64,000 nucleotides of DNA from Medicago truncatula (GCF_003473485.1 NC_053046.1:9186001-9250000); one strand, 5' to 3'; numbered from the stretch's first letter, positions 10,979 through 23,553 are shown. Numbers and translations are program-made. Notes: a model not told the origin generated them from the letters alone.

Positions 10979-11293
10979 GGTTTAAATGTGTCATTGGTCC
11001 CTGCACTTTCATCAGATTTTGGTATTGGTCCCTGCACTTGTTTTTGTTTGGCATTGATCCCTGCACTTTGTAAAAATATTTGTAAAAACATTGGTCCCTG
11101 CACCAATACCAATAATTTTACAAAGTGCAGGGACTAATACCAATAGTTTTGTGTATTTTTTTAACAAAAAGTTAACAGAGGGACCAATACAAATATTTTT
11201 ACAAAGTGGAGGGACCAATTCCAAACAAAATAAAGTGTAGGGACCAATGCCAAAATATGATGAAAGTGCAGGAACTAAAGATATATTTAAGTC
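10979..11293. mobile_element. Long-TIR MITE with perfect 9-bp target-site duplication
   Basis: The ends GGTTTAAATGTGTCATTGG and the complement of GACTTAAATATATCTTTAG are imperfect inverted repeats that continue into the phrase GTCCCTGCACTTTCATCA. The 9 bp TTAAATTTT flank both sides (10970-10978 and 11294-11302), which fits the Mutator superfamily. It is non-coding. Confidence 0.8.
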
Positions 11294-11302
11294 TTAAATT
11301 TT

Positions 11303-12779
11303 TAATGCCACCGTATGTACATATTGCTAAATTTTATTCATGATACCATAACCAACCAAAAGCATTAGTATTGTCATATTTTTGCATCAGTTGGGATTAT
11401 TTTTTTGTTGACATAATCAATTTTGGATTAATGTTATTTATATCTCTTCTACAATTTATTTATTGTTACATTTAATTATTGATAAAAAGAACTTTTTGCA
11501 TTAAATATTAATAATTTTTTATTTAAAATATCTAGGAGAGAATATAAAAAAAGTTAACTTGCCACATTTCAGATCAAACGGTGTATCTCCAATAATTGTA
11601 CTTGTTAAGCGTCACAACACTACAACTAGATTATACATGTGGACTCATAACTCATAAGTGATGAACTTCATGATGATATATATATCCAAAATTCTAAACA
11701 GTACATCTGAGTCTGACAAGTGATACTGATAAGAAGGCATGTTCCAAATTGTTTGGTAAAAAATGACAATTAAATCATTTTACGTGGAAACCAGTAGGCA
11801 AAAGAAACATCAACATCGTGGAGAGTCTGAATATGCTTGGGTGCAATGTATACGGTCGGCGTCATAATATGGGATAATGCTTAGGTGACATTGATGACAC
11901 TACCAACCACAATGTTATAAGTGTGCAAAACAATAAAAAAATATTGTGAAAGAAAAAGAAGAAAGTCACATGTGATATTGTGGTTGGCCAATATCACCAA
12001 CCACAATGTCATCCAAGTGCTACCCCATAATATGTTTCGTTTCTATGATTGGAAGTTGGACTTTGGATTATTGGCACCGAAGGAAAGTGGAAATACTGGC
12101 CAACTAGAGGGCAAAGTGGATTTAATACTGGCCAACTAGAGGGCAAAGTGGATTTACCTGGTAACAAAGCACGCAGTTACACGTTCAGCACAATCTGAAT
12201 CATCCAATCTTGATCGGACAGTTCAGAAGATAAACAAATTTAATTTTGTTTTATAACTTATAATTTCTAAATTAAATCTAGAATGTCCACTATCAGATGA
12301 TTCTTGATGTTCGACTGCGTGAATGCGTGCTCTTATTGGTCCACTAAAGGGGAGTTGAAGTGCTTGTCTTGTCTCTATTTTTAAAAAAGTCGTGAACTCC
12401 TTTGTCAGAGAGATATATCTAAAGTGTATATTAAGTGATTTATTGGACGGGTTTATTTACGAAAACAAATCTCATCGATATCTCATTTGTTTTTGTCTCT
12501 CTCATAAAGAGTCCTTCATTCTTATGAGATGAGGTTGATCTTAACCTTTTAGAGGATGTTGAATAACTAAATTAATTTAAGAGATAAATAAGTTAGAGGG
12601 TTCAAGTTCAAATCTAGTGAATGACAAAAATATTAATCTAATGATTAATTATTAAAATTGTTGTTCTTAAAAAAATAATATTAAAGCTGTTTGTTTATTA
12701 AAATAAAAATTCTTAAAAAAAAATATTGATAAATCAAAGCTATGAATAGAAATGATTATATGGGAATTTTTTTAAGGAA
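11303..12779. other. AT-rich spacer
   Basis: No gene is recognised. A 32-bp tandem duplication lies at 12092-12123 and 12124-12155 (AATACTGGCCAACTAGAGGG core). Confidence 0.55.
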
Positions 12780-13613
12780 ATGACTTACTTTATTTCATTC
12801 ATCATAATAGAGTTATTGCAATATGGAATCAAATCAAATATATGATGACTAGCATACAATTTTGATACCATTGCTAATAATGTATGAGAAACATAATTCG
12901 CTTGTCTCTTAACAAAACTTATTTTAAAGTTTAAAAATTATTGTAAAAGTGATCTACAATTAACCAACATATTGCCAAACTCATATTGATTGTTAGTTGT
13001 ATCCATGATGTCTTCCACCACCAGCTTACAATCTAGCTCAATTTACACCATTGATAATCCTAATTCCCCAAGCCAAGATATAACCTCCCTTGATCCCAAT
13101 GCTTCTCATTCTGAAGGAGTAGGAAAGTACTCAAACGTCTTTGTCGATGCTTTGACAAAATGACTTTGAACATTTTGAATATACATCCCAATTCTAAAGC
13201 ATTGTTGATCCCCAAATAGTGTTGCGTCAATATTACACTTCACACACCCATCCAACGGTGGCTGCCATCGCACCTCATGCTGGTTGTTACGCTGATGTTT
13301 TGCCAATTGTGTTGGTCGCGAACTGCGTGCCATTGCAATAAAGAATCTCGCATCATTTGCACAATTAATCAGAGAGGCTGGTACTTGGTCTCCAATACTT
13401 TAACGTTCCTTTGACGCTAAATGCACAATAACATCATTGTTATTTCGTTGCACGCATTGTCCGAAAATTTGTACAAAAAAGAGAGAACGAACACGCTACC
13501 AGACCAACATCATTAACAGTTCCATCACGAATAATATCCCACAAACCCGCCTCTTGCCAAACTCGCTTCGCTTCATCACACCCCACAAATACATTCCGAT
13601 CAATTTTTATTCA
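12780..13613 (-). pseudogene. LINE ORF2 remnant (zinc-knuckle end plus RNase H-like domain)
   Basis: The minus strand reads WQPPLDGCVKCNIDA near 13270-13220 and NFKISFVKRQANYVSHTLL near 12950-12890. These are the start and the conserved end of the RNase H-like domain found in plant non-LTR retrotransposons. Several stops and frame changes interrupt it. Upstream at about 13400-13590 the fragments QEAGLWDIIRDG and NDV fit the preceding zf-RVT region. The 5' side stops at the MITE at 13614. Confidence 0.75.
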
Positions 13614-13940
13614 GGCTAAAATATGGTTTTAGTCCTTGCAAATATGATTCGTTTTGGTTTTAGTCCCTGTAAAAAAAAAATTGATTTTGGTCCCTGCAAA
13701 TTTTTTTGTTTTTGAAAATAGTCCCTAGGGACCTTTTTAAAAAACAAAATATTTTGCAGGGACCAAAAACTATAAAATAGGTTCGGTTATCATGTGCCAC
13801 GTAGGCAAATCATCACAATAATGGGGTCGGAGACTATTTTAAAAAACAAAATTTTTGCAGGGACCAAAAACAATTTTTTTTTTACAGGGAATAAAACCAA
13901 AACGAGGCATATTTGCAAGGACTAAAACCATATTTTAGCC
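13614..13940. mobile_element. Palindromic long-TIR MITE
   Basis: GGCTAAAATATGGTTTTAGT at the left is exactly inverted at the right end. The inverted arms continue through the GGTCCCTGCAAA phrases, leaving only a short centre (about 13765-13825). Flanks TTTTATTCA (13605-13613) and TTTTATTTA (13941-13949) are an 8-of-9 match to a 9-bp duplication. Confidence 0.8.
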
Positions 13941-14557
13941 TTTTATTTATAAATACATACTAGTAGTTCTAATTTATTTTTCTTTACAATAAAATAAAAT
14001 AAAACAATTTTATCTCATATTTTCATTATATTTTTATCTCTTTCTATTGTTTTTGTCTAAAAAAGAGACAAAAATTGTATAGAAAGCATCATTTCTTCAA
14101 TATAATATGTTAGCTGGATAGAAGCTAACATATTTTGATGTTAAACAGGTAAAATCGGATATTTTGAATTGCATTAAGTAGGATAAAAGCAAAGTGCAAA
14201 GTCCATGAAAGGAATCTTGCTTGCGTGTTGTGATCTCGCCTCGTCATCTCTCATCTCTAAACTCTATCAATCGATTATAAAATTTAATAATTTAAAAACA
14301 TAACATAAATAAACCCAACTTAATAGAGTAATTGATATTTAATCAACTACTATCCAATAATAAATTAACTAATTAATTTTACAAAAACATTATAAACATT
14401 GATGTGTTTATCATTCTCGTTCTCATTCTCATCCTTTACATTTTCATTTTCATTTCATATATTCATATCAAATCAAATCAACCACCAACCTTTAATCCTT
14501 TATCTTCATCTTCTTCCCATCATCATCATCATCTTCTGAGCTTCATTATTAAAAAAA
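13941..14557. other. Upstream region of the BFN/UVR gene
   Basis: AT-rich, with TC-rich and ATC-rich tracts (about 14430-14540) that look like promoter and 5' leader. No distinct TATA box can be fixed. Confidence 0.4.
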
Positions 14558-17467
14558 ATGATAAGATCTCGTTTCTCCATGCAACCGATCACCGGCGCTA
14601 CCACCACCATCACGGCCGATCACACAAATGCCGCCACCTCCCGCTCCGTTCCTCACTCTCTCTCCTTCCATTTCTCTCCCATTAACCTCCCTCTTCGCTC
14701 ACGTCACTCTCGCTTCCATAAACCCAGATCCTTTCTTATTTCATGTAATTCATCTCTCAGCAGATCCAATTTCAGCGATCATCACAACAACAACAATGAA
14801 AACGACTTTCTCGAAGCTTCTATTCTTCTCTCAGGTCCTCTTTCTTTCTCTCACTCTTTTTCCTCTTTCATTTCAGATTGTTCTGTTACACTGTTCAATG
14901 TGTTTATAGAAATAATGAAATTTATTAAATAGAACTAAGCATTGATTAGCATATAATAATTTCCTTTTTTTTCCTTTACCTTTATAAATAGAGCGGCAAA
15001 ACTCACACACATTTAACATTGTGAGAGAAGTTCAATTAAGATTACAAGGTGAAATTTAGAGATAAAAATGATAAGCAATAAGTTTGAAGCTACAAGTTAA
15101 TTGAATTATCTCATAAAAAACGCTGTTAGCTAGTAAAATAAGCTATAAATTCATGAAAAAATGACGGTTACCAAACGAGTTTGTTTTTAGTCATACGAGC
15201 TTATAAGCTCTAAGCTCAGACATGTATTTTGAAAAACAGACCATAGTTTTGCATTATTGTTGTTGTTGTTGAGAAAATTTGGAGATGGTGTTACTGTAGT
15301 GTGTATTATAGTAACTGTGGTTCTTTTGATCATTTAGGTAAACTATCCATGATGTCATGTGTATGAATCCCTGAAATTTTGAATTACTTAAACTAGCGCA
15401 GAAACAATAGCACACTATGGAATGTGGAGACATCGTTTTCAATCTGAGTTACAACGTAAATCACCCGTGTTACCATTTCCAGAAAATAGCTCAAGAAGGG
15501 ATAGTAATTTATTCAGACAGGGGTTTCTACAGCGTTTTCAGAATCCCACAATTTTTCTCAAGATTTCTTGTGATGGAGACTATGTTCTGCCTATTGTTGT
15601 AGGTATGTATGCTATGATAGGATAGGATATGCATCAATAATGAAAAGGAGCAAATTCTTGTTTTATTGAACGGTTCTTTTGTTGATGCAGGAAAGATTGC
15701 TATTGAAAAGCTTATAGATGCTGAAGTGGAACAAGAGATCGAGGTAATTTTTTAACCTGTATCTTAATGGTTGTGCACTTGTGCTTTTTTTTATTATGAC
15801 TGATCCTTGTAAAATGTCATATTGTAGGATTGGCCGGATCAGTTCCAGTTTGTGAATAACCTAGTTGAAAGACTAGACCATGAAGTATGGAGCTAAGCAT
15901 TTTTCATTTTATACTGATGCCAATGGACATTCAATCATTGGCTTCATTTTTGTTGTTTCGTTAATATTTTTTGCTGATTCTAATGCTATGTTACGTATAG
16001 TTTAGGCAGTAGTGTTTATGCAAATATCAGCAACAAAGTGTATTTCACAATTCATTACATTATACTATCTTCTTGGTAATTTTGATTCTTATGAACTCTT
16101 CATTTTGACAATGAATAGCTATCACCATGAGAAAGAACTCCCAAAAAAGCTATAATCTCTCATTTCAATATTCAACACGCATGTCCAAATCATACTGTGC
16201 CCATCCACTAGGTCAGAATAAATCAGAAGAAAATCTACACTAGATAAATAGCCTTTATTTAGTCTATTTGCATCATTAGTCCCTCTCAAGGAAATTGTGT
16301 GAGATCATAGCATCAATGCACATTGCGTGTTTATTTTGAGAAGTGCCATACTAAAATAGAAAGAATTATTGGTTTTAAAAAAAGAACAATTTGAATAAAG
16401 TTAAACAGGTCCTCTTGCATGCAAATAATTTCACTTAAGCAATCTTTCCATCCTTATCCTTGTTCTAATGTTTTGAAGCAATAGCAATGTATTTGGTGTC
16501 AAATAATTTATTAAGATGTGTGTTGTTTCATTTTACTCTTTCAGGTGATAATGGTGAGAATTACAGAGCGAGTAGTCAGTACTTACTTTGCCAGATTGTA
16601 CCTTAGCCAGGTATTGACAACTTTTAAAAGATAAATGCCTTTTTGTTATGCTTTTTTATTCGTAAAAGTGCTCATCAAAGTTTATAATTCCTTCAGCCAG
16701 GGAAAAGTGATATTATTAGTGTGGATTTGCGCCCCTCAGATGCCATTAATGTTGCAAATAAATGCAAGGTACAAATTCTTCTATGACCCTGTCAAGAAAT
16801 TTTGATTTTTTAAAGGGGAATCTCTGAATGCTAACATAAGTGTTCTTATTTAGAAATCCTAGTAATATGCATTTTGTGCCAAGAAGTTGGACAAAACCTC
16901 TTTATGATTTTTATATTTGATTTGTGCAGGCTCCAATATATGTAAGTAAAGAAATTGTTTTCACAGACGCTATAAGACTCGGCTATGGAATGGGCAGAGT
17001 GCATAATAAAAAGGCTATTTATGATGTATTGCTTGACAGGTATTGCATAGTTATTGTGTCTTACCGCGTCACCTGTAGCATCCTTGCCACCATAGATTCT
17101 GTGTGCAAGTTTCCTCCTTTACATTCATGCTATATCATTTGAGCTTGAGCACGAACTTCTTTCGTTTGTTACAGTGCCATAGATGGTCCAGATTCGGTAG
17201 CTCAAGAACTAAGTATGATGCATAATATGCATTTAGCTATCAAACAGGAAAGATTTAATGACGCAGGTAAAATATCGTTTGGGTATGACTGTATTCATAT
17301 ATCTTACACATCTGCAAGTATTATGGTCACAATCTGTTGCCTTCTGCAAGCTTGAATACCCAAATCTTGGCATTTTCATGGAATAACCTAAGGCTTGTTT
17401 GTTTACTTTTGCAGCTACATGGAGAAACAAACTTGAAAATCTTCGTAAATCATCTCAGGAGCACTAA
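14558..17467 (+). CDS. Bifunctional nuclease (BFN/DUF151) domain protein with C-terminal UVR motif
   Basis: Wound-responsive BBD-type protein; relatives show RNase/DNase activity in vitro (family knowledge), and the plant role is not clear from sequence. Nine exons: 14558-14834, 15402-15602, 15691-15743, 15828-15884, 16545-16610, 16697-16768, 16930-17039, 17175-17266 and 17415-17467, giving 326 aa with all phases matching. A Ser-rich, possibly plastid-directed N-terminus runs to about residue 80. The BFN core covers about residues 137-270, with ISCDGDYVLPIVVG, TYFARLYLSQPGKSDIISVD and LRPSDAINVANKCKAPIYV. The UVR motif is at about 295-322 (AIKQERFNDAATWRNKLENL). Exon 1 uses a weak donor (CAG|GTCCTC); the alternative would break the conserved LLSET..HYGMWR join. 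Arabidopsis At5g66050 is the likely counterpart (recalled). Confidence 0.9.
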
Positions 17468-18216
17468 TTAGGTTGTTAGGTACATCAAAAATTGTTTCTA
17501 GCCACTTCAAAAGTTGAAATTTGACTTAAAAAAAAATAATCAGTAAACAAAATTTTATGTCTACTTAATTTCACTATATAGTTGTCTAATTATGTCTTGA
17601 AAATTTTCAGGTGATAAGTTCTGAAGAGGAACTTATGGTTATCTTTTCCTGATAATTTTTCAACAGGAATTATTGTGGTATAAGTTGCAGAAATGAAGCA
17701 AAATTATGTGTTGTACAGCTGAATTAGAGAGTCCTTAACCTTAGTTTGTATATATTATCAAATCAAATGTATTAAGGCCTAAAACCTCTGGGAGATTCTC
17801 GCACTTCCACTGGTACTTGGGAATTGCAACACTATCGAGTATGTTTGCAATCCTTGACATGAACATCAATGAAATCATCAAAAGAATTATGGCTTTGGCA
17901 CTTTCTGATGAATGAATGTAATATTGATACTAATGTTGTCCCATACTTCTCATTGTTTTCCTTCAAGCTTCAACTGACTGTCACTTTTCTGATAAAAAAG
18001 AACTTTAAATTGAAATAGTTGGATAATGTCCAAGTTTCGATACATGTAATACATTCAACACACCAGTCTCCAAATGTTAACTCCAAATCCCAGAAGCTCT
18101 CACGGTCGAATATTAAACTTCCAGACCAGCTTTTTTTATTTTTTTTATCCAATTTACTGTTGGCTGGCTGAGCTCAAGCATCTGGAGCAAGGTCACTTCA
18201 TTACGAGCGTATTAGT
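17468..18216. other. 3' UTR of the BFN/UVR gene and spacer
   Basis: No gene is recognised; open frames on the minus strand here are short and featureless. Confidence 0.45.
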
Positions 18217-18225
18217 TTCACTTAA

Positions 18226-18394
18226 GGATTTGTCTAACATGTGTAATATTGCACATGTTAAGGTAACTAAAAGTAGTAACTTTTCATTGAAAACCAATAA
18301 TTATTGATTAAAAACTACATATTTAATATAAAAAACACAAGTTCCAAGTTAAAGTTACTACTTTAAACTTCTTAACATGTGCATAGAAAAACCC
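18226..18394. mobile_element. 169-bp MITE with perfect 9-bp target-site duplication
   Basis: TTCACTTAA stands at 18217-18225 and 18395-18403. The ends GGATTTGTCTAACATGTG and the complement of GGGTTTTTCTATGCACATG are inverted repeats, followed inward by inverted TTAAGG/AGTAGTAAC words. Confidence 0.75.
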
Positions 18395-18403
18395 TTCACT
18401 TAA

Positions 18404-20362
18404 TTTCAGTTTATTGTGAGAATTTAATACAAATAACAATTTAGTTTTCTTTGATGACTTTCACCATAAAAATTTGTCATTACTCTGATTGAAATAAATT
18501 CTGTTCACACTCACGATGTCATCTTGCACGTGATGGAGGATGTAGCTTGTAAGGAAGAGGTTAAGATACGATGGTCAGAAGCTTTAAATTTTAGTTATCA
18601 ACTTTTAGAGTCATGTGTTAAGGGAAATTGCTTGCAAAACATCATCAAAATTATGTGATGGATTAGTTAGAGACTTACCTACGCAAAAAGTTATCTAAAC
18701 ACTACTCCAACGTTTTCTTACCAGGAAACAGTTAGCTTTTCTTTCAGTTGGACTTGCGTATCCAAACGAAGAAAGTTTGCATTAATTATCCACCAACATC
18801 CATCCTCAAGGTCCTCTTCATGGAACCTAGGATTTAATAAATGGCGCTTTTGAGAATATAGATGAAATCCAGATTCCTATATTCCAAAACATTAGTGCAT
18901 GTTTAGAATGGCGTTGAGTGACCTTGATTTTCACAAATTTACGGTGTTGATTTTGATTAGTTAGGATTTATAGATGAGATTAAGTGTATGTTTGGTTTTG
19001 CATAGATAAAATGATTTATGTTTGAATACACTTATGTAGAAGTGAGTTGAACGATAAATTTAAATGTTAAAATCAATTCTAGAACCACAAACTTTAATTT
19101 CTAATTCTAGCTCCTCTAGAAGTGGAACCAAACATGGCTAAGTTGTTTGATTGCCGGGATTTGTTTGCAGTAGAAAAATGCTTCTTACAAATGAAATGAT
19201 ACGTATACATTATGTAAAAACAAATCTTTATTTTTAGCACTAATAATATTTTCTTTACACACATACTGTAACCAAGCCTCAATTTGTTATCATGCAAAAA
19301 CTGTTTTTACCACAACAATGGCAACACTGTTTACAATATCCTAAAACACCTGTTGACAATCATGGTCTGGTCCCTATATAGATGAAACTCCCGACAGAAA
19401 CAGCTATATATATGATGCAAACCAGATTTCCCAACACATCAACAGCTACATAAAATTTATAAATGAGACAAAGAATAGCCTCTGGTTCTCATCATTTTTA
19501 TATAAAATGATTGGGTTCCAACCTCAAATGTTAACAAGTTTTGAACAGATATTTAACAATTAATTAATGATGATCCGGTGGACATAGTTGTAGATTGTAG
19601 ATAACATAATCAAAGGCAGCAAGCAAGTAATATTGATACTGGCTTACATAAAATAACATCTAACCTTTTTTTTTTATGTAGTATTAGAATTTATACTACA
19701 TCATACTAAACATTTTTTAAATATAATAAACTCACGTATAATTTGACTTTGCTCTGCGTGTTGTTTGGGGTTTAATTTATCTTTACACTAAAATATCATT
19801 ATCAATTTCAAAAAAGTAAAGGTTAAAGGGAGCCATAAACACGACTCTTAATACTGTCTCTTTTGTTCATTCTCTTTGGAGTTCTACCCCGTCTTTATAA
19901 AATGGTGGTGTGGATTAAAAACACATAGTATAGCACACATAAAAAATTGACTTTGCCCCTTTCTTAAATTCTATCCAAGTGCTTCTAAATCTCATACCGA
20001 AAAGATTTCTAATGTAAAAAGAATTTTAAAGAATTTCATCGTTCACTTTACAAGTTGATTTTCTAAGAATAACCTAAACCCAATATAAATTTAAATAATA
20101 CAAGGCGTGAGGAAGTTTATTAAGTGATACATGAAAACTCTAAATTTCCTAAATTTATTTTTCCTCAGGTTTTCAGCTAACAATATGAAAAAGAAGAAAA
20201 GAGGGACATGAATTATGCATCAACAGATTCAACAAGAGACAGAACTGTCTCACAAAGCCTGTTCTAGCTAATTATTTATGATACAAAAACAAGAACTGTT
20301 CATTCTTAATGTCGATAGACCAAAAAAGAGAAAAGAAACAAAAAATAAGATTATTCATGATC
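18404..20362. other. Gene-poor spacer
   Basis: A possible MITE with inverted TGTTTGGTT ends lies at about 18989-19136. Otherwise it is AT-rich and no gene is recognised. Confidence 0.45.
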
Positions 20363-20560
20363 TCAATACTTATGATCATATTTATGCCAACAAATTAGAA
20401 TCATTATACATCTTCTAACAATATAGAACCTGGACTTATGCTCCTTTACCATAGCAAAACATCCTCCACCATGCCTTTGTGAATAAACAGATTCTCCTCC
20501 ACCATCACCTCCAACCTCTCCTCCGCTATGAATTTTTCTACGTGATGCACATTGACCCAT
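20363..20560 (-). CDS. DVL/ROTUNDIFOLIA-like (RTFL) small peptide
   Basis: Intronless 65-aa protein. The C-terminal half holds the DVL domain: CFAMVKEHKSRFYIVRRCIM then LICWHKY, with the invariant Cys, KE..RFYI.RRC and CW residues of the family. The N-terminus (MGQCASRRK) starts with a Met-Gly-x-Cys sequence that could be lipidated (inference). DVL/RTFL peptides act at the plasma membrane and restrict polar cell proliferation in leaves, stems and fruits; overexpression alters organ shape (family knowledge). The ATG at 20558-20560 is the only one before the domain. A TATA-like word lies near 20707-20716 on the minus strand. By position between the STY kinase and SR45a-like gene it may correspond to Arabidopsis RTFL6/DVL17 (recalled). 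Confidence 0.88.
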   Translation of the reverse strand: MGQCASRRKIHSGGEVGGDGGGESVYSQRHGGGCFAMVKEHKSRFYIVRRCIMILICWHKYDHKY

Positions 20561-21629
20561 CCAAATGAAATAAAACTATACTATATGAATCACAAATATA
20601 CAATAACTGAAATAAACAAAACAGCTTGATAGCAGATTATGTTTCTTGAACTCTTCTACGTAATTGATTTTATCTTCTTGAGCTTCTATCTATCTATCAC
20701 TTAGTACTTATATGTATCAAAATTTGGAACTTTATAATATACGAATATGATTTGTTATACGCGCCGCATACTTGCGTGTGAATCTACGTGTCGTAAAACA
20801 AATGCCTTTTTTTCTTCATGATTAAGGGTTCTGATGCGGGGTAAAAAGTAACACGTTTTTTCTGGTACAAGGTAAAAAATAACACGTTATTAATACAACT
20901 TTTTTTTAGGGGAAATCAATAACAATTATTATATTGAATAAAAAGTAGTTATATTTCCATAAAAAAAAAGTAGTTATATATTATTTATTAATTTTTTTAC
21001 TAACTTTTTATTTAGGAAATAAGACATTAGCCATCCTTTTGTAAAAAAAAAAAAAAGAAGACATTAGCCAACCTCTCAAAAAAAGGAAATTAAACATATA
21101 TGGAAATTAAGTTATTTGAATCCTATTTCAGTCCAAATTAGTTTTGGGTCGATGCATTGTATATTGGTGTTTGGTAGTGATCACAATATATGTATTATGT
21201 ACCAACCAATTAGAGATGACTTAAAAAAAATAGAGGTGAGAAATTTTTTGAAAAAAAAAAAAATAGGGGCGAGAGTAGGCGGACTAAGGTCCGTTTATTT
21301 GGATTTGTTAAGAGTCTCATATCAGATATGAGATGGTCTCACAAGCCGATTTTGTGGGGTTGTGTTAGACTCAACCACGATTTCTAAGAAGATTCGATAT
21401 TCAATTGTTTAGAGATTAGTTTGTAGAGATTTAAAGCCACTTGAGTTAGTTTGATGGTGTTGACTTGAAACCTAGAAATGTGATCCTTATCAAAATCTCA
21501 AGTTTGATTCTTCCGATGTCAATTTGAGTGGACTAATTTAGCTTCTTCAATTTTATTTTATTTTGTAAAGATTTAAAAAAATAGAAGTTGCAGACCCCCC
21601 AAAAAAAAAATGTATGAGAGTCTTGCCTA
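20561..21629. other. Spacer with an LTR-like scrap
   Basis: At about 21308-21400 the sequence AGAGTCTCATATCAGATATG followed by GATGGTCTCACAAGCCGATT resembles an end of a small LTR retrotransposon (TRIM-like). The rest is AT-rich with homopolymer runs and no gene. Confidence 0.4.
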
Positions 21630-22500
21630 GGAGGGCAGTTTGGCCTTTGTCCTCACCAATGACATGTGTGCTTGTCATGGCAAGTCATCTTCGAGTGTTT
21701 GTCCTATGTGTAATCATAACGTAGAAACTCTTTGCATGGTTGTGGTCATGCCAAGAAGGTATGCATATCGATTACTCATGATATCCAACTAAATTTATTT
21801 TAGTAGTGAAATATTGTCGATTGGTTGAGGATCATTCTTCCTAGTCGTCATCCCTCTCCTTTTAGGGGATGGGTCATGATCTTTGTTGAGACCATTGATG
21901 GCCTCTAGAGACGTCCTAATGATCATATTCTCAGCCAGGGCCCTTATTCAATTAGTATGTACTTGTATTAAAATATCTAAAGAAACTCTTTCAACCACCT
22001 TGCAACCTATTCTAGACACCTCTGTGTGTTCTTTGGCTTCCACTCTCTTATATTGGTTGGTCACTTCCTCCAGATTAAGGTTAGTATATTGGAAAATGCA
22101 TACTGTGAAGGAATATAATTTGTAACAAAAATAGTCATTTTATGGCAGTTTTTGCGTGTAACCTTGATCATGTACTTTTGTTATGGCATGTATCATGGAG
22201 TACATGCTAATACTCAAAGAGGCTTCTCTAAATTATTGTAGCGTGATTCAATGGTAACTGTTAACATGCTACAAGATGGTGTGTCTTGGTGCCACTCTTG
22301 CTGTCTTTATTGGGACACATTCTTGCAATTGTTTCCATAAGAGATGTTCAAATATGGAGACATGTTCTATGAGGAGCAAACCAAGTTGCAGACGTTTTGT
22401 TTACGTATAGTCTTATGTTATAGAGTCGTTTTAATTTTTTATATGTAGTTCTCGATTTTCTAGGTGTTCCTATTTTGGGAGATTTTTCGATAGTATGCTT
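21630..22500 (+). pseudogene. LINE ORF2 remnant (zf-RVT and RNase H-like end)
   Basis: One plus frame reads LTNDMCACHGKSSSSVCPMC followed by NHNVETLC, the Cys-rich zf-RVT signature, at about 21630-21750. Near 22350-22490 another frame reads WRHVLRGANQVADVL, the end of an RNase H-like domain. Stops and frameshifts lie between. It is a dead copy. Confidence 0.7.
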
Positions 22501-22505
22501 CCCTA

Positions 22506-22640
22506 ACACTCTCTCTGATCCTATTTATAAGAGATATTTGAGTCAACAAAAAGTTAATGTATTTGGTCCAAACTCTTGATCAGATGCATCACTTTTTATT
22601 TACTTAAATGCTTCTTATAAATAGGATCGGAGGGAGGGAG
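22506..22640. mobile_element. Stowaway-like MITE
   Basis: CTCTCTCTGATCCTATTTATAAG near 22509 is inverted at 22619-22640 (CTTATAAATAGGATCGGAGG, then GAGGGAG). A TA follows the right end. The CTCCCTCC type of terminus is characteristic of Stowaway/Tc1-mariner MITEs. Confidence 0.75.
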
Positions 22641-22641
22641 T

Positions 22642-22905
22642 AAATTTTAGTGTTTTTTTAGCCTTTCGCTCCTTTTGTTCACAAAAATAGGTAAATAAAC
22701 ACTTTGTTAACTTTTTTTAATGTGTATTATAGAAAAATTTCTCCTTTTGAAGTTTGAAATGGGGACATTACTGGGCAAGTTATATTATGCCAACATTGTA
22801 AAAGAAATGTTTGGTGTGGTCTGTAAACCTTTGAAAGAGAAAAGGACAAAAGAGAATAACGTGATATATTAGTGATGAGATATAAGAGAGGGATAAAGAT
22901 AAAAG
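22642..22905. other. Short AT-rich spacer between two MITEs
   Basis: Nothing is recognised. Confidence 0.4.
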
Positions 22906-22914
22906 GCTTAAATA

Positions 22915-23553
22915 TGTAATCCGTCTCTGTAATTTGGATGCGTTTTGATTTCCGTCCTTGTAAAAAAAAAATAAAAAACATCTCTGCAAAAAAAATTTTG
23001 TTTTAAAAAGATCCATGACCCCACTTTTTTTGCTGACATGGGATGGCTTTGGTCACGTGGCAGTTGCTGACTGTGCAACTTTTACCACGTGGCCCTGACG
23101 TGGCAGTCCACGTCATTAAAAATTTATATTTTTTTAAAATATGAAAATTATTTTTTAAAATTAAAAAAATCATAAAAATGAATTTTCAGATTTTTTTAAT
23201 TTAAAATAAAATGAATTTTCAGAATTTTGAAGGAAAAAAAAATAAAAATCGAAAAATTTAATTTTTCAGTTTTTTTTATGATTTTTATATTTATTTTCAG
23301 ATTTTTTAATTTAAAAAATGAATTTTTAAAATTTTGAAAAAAATAAACAAAAATTAATTATGTGGCACGCCACGTGGCAAAAGTTGCACAGTCAGCAACT
23401 GCCACGTGGCCAAAACCATGCCACTTCAACTGAATAGTGGGGTCAGGGATATTTTTAAAACAAAAAAAATTTTATAGGCATATTTTTAATTTTTTTTTTT
23501 ACACGAAAATCAAAACGCGTCCAAATTACAGAGACGGATTGCATATTTAAGCG
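22915..23553. mobile_element. Long palindromic MITE of ~640 bp
   Basis: Both arms carry GCTTAAATATGYAATCCGTC, TCTGTAATTTGGA, GCGTTTTGATTT and, further in, GCCACGTGGCAAAAGTTGCA with GTCAGCAACTGCCACGTGGC. The centre is A/T-rich. Flanks AAGATAAAA (22906-22914) and AAGATGAAA (23554-23562) are an 8-of-9 duplication. It is non-coding, and a transcript would fold into a long hairpin. Confidence 0.85.
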
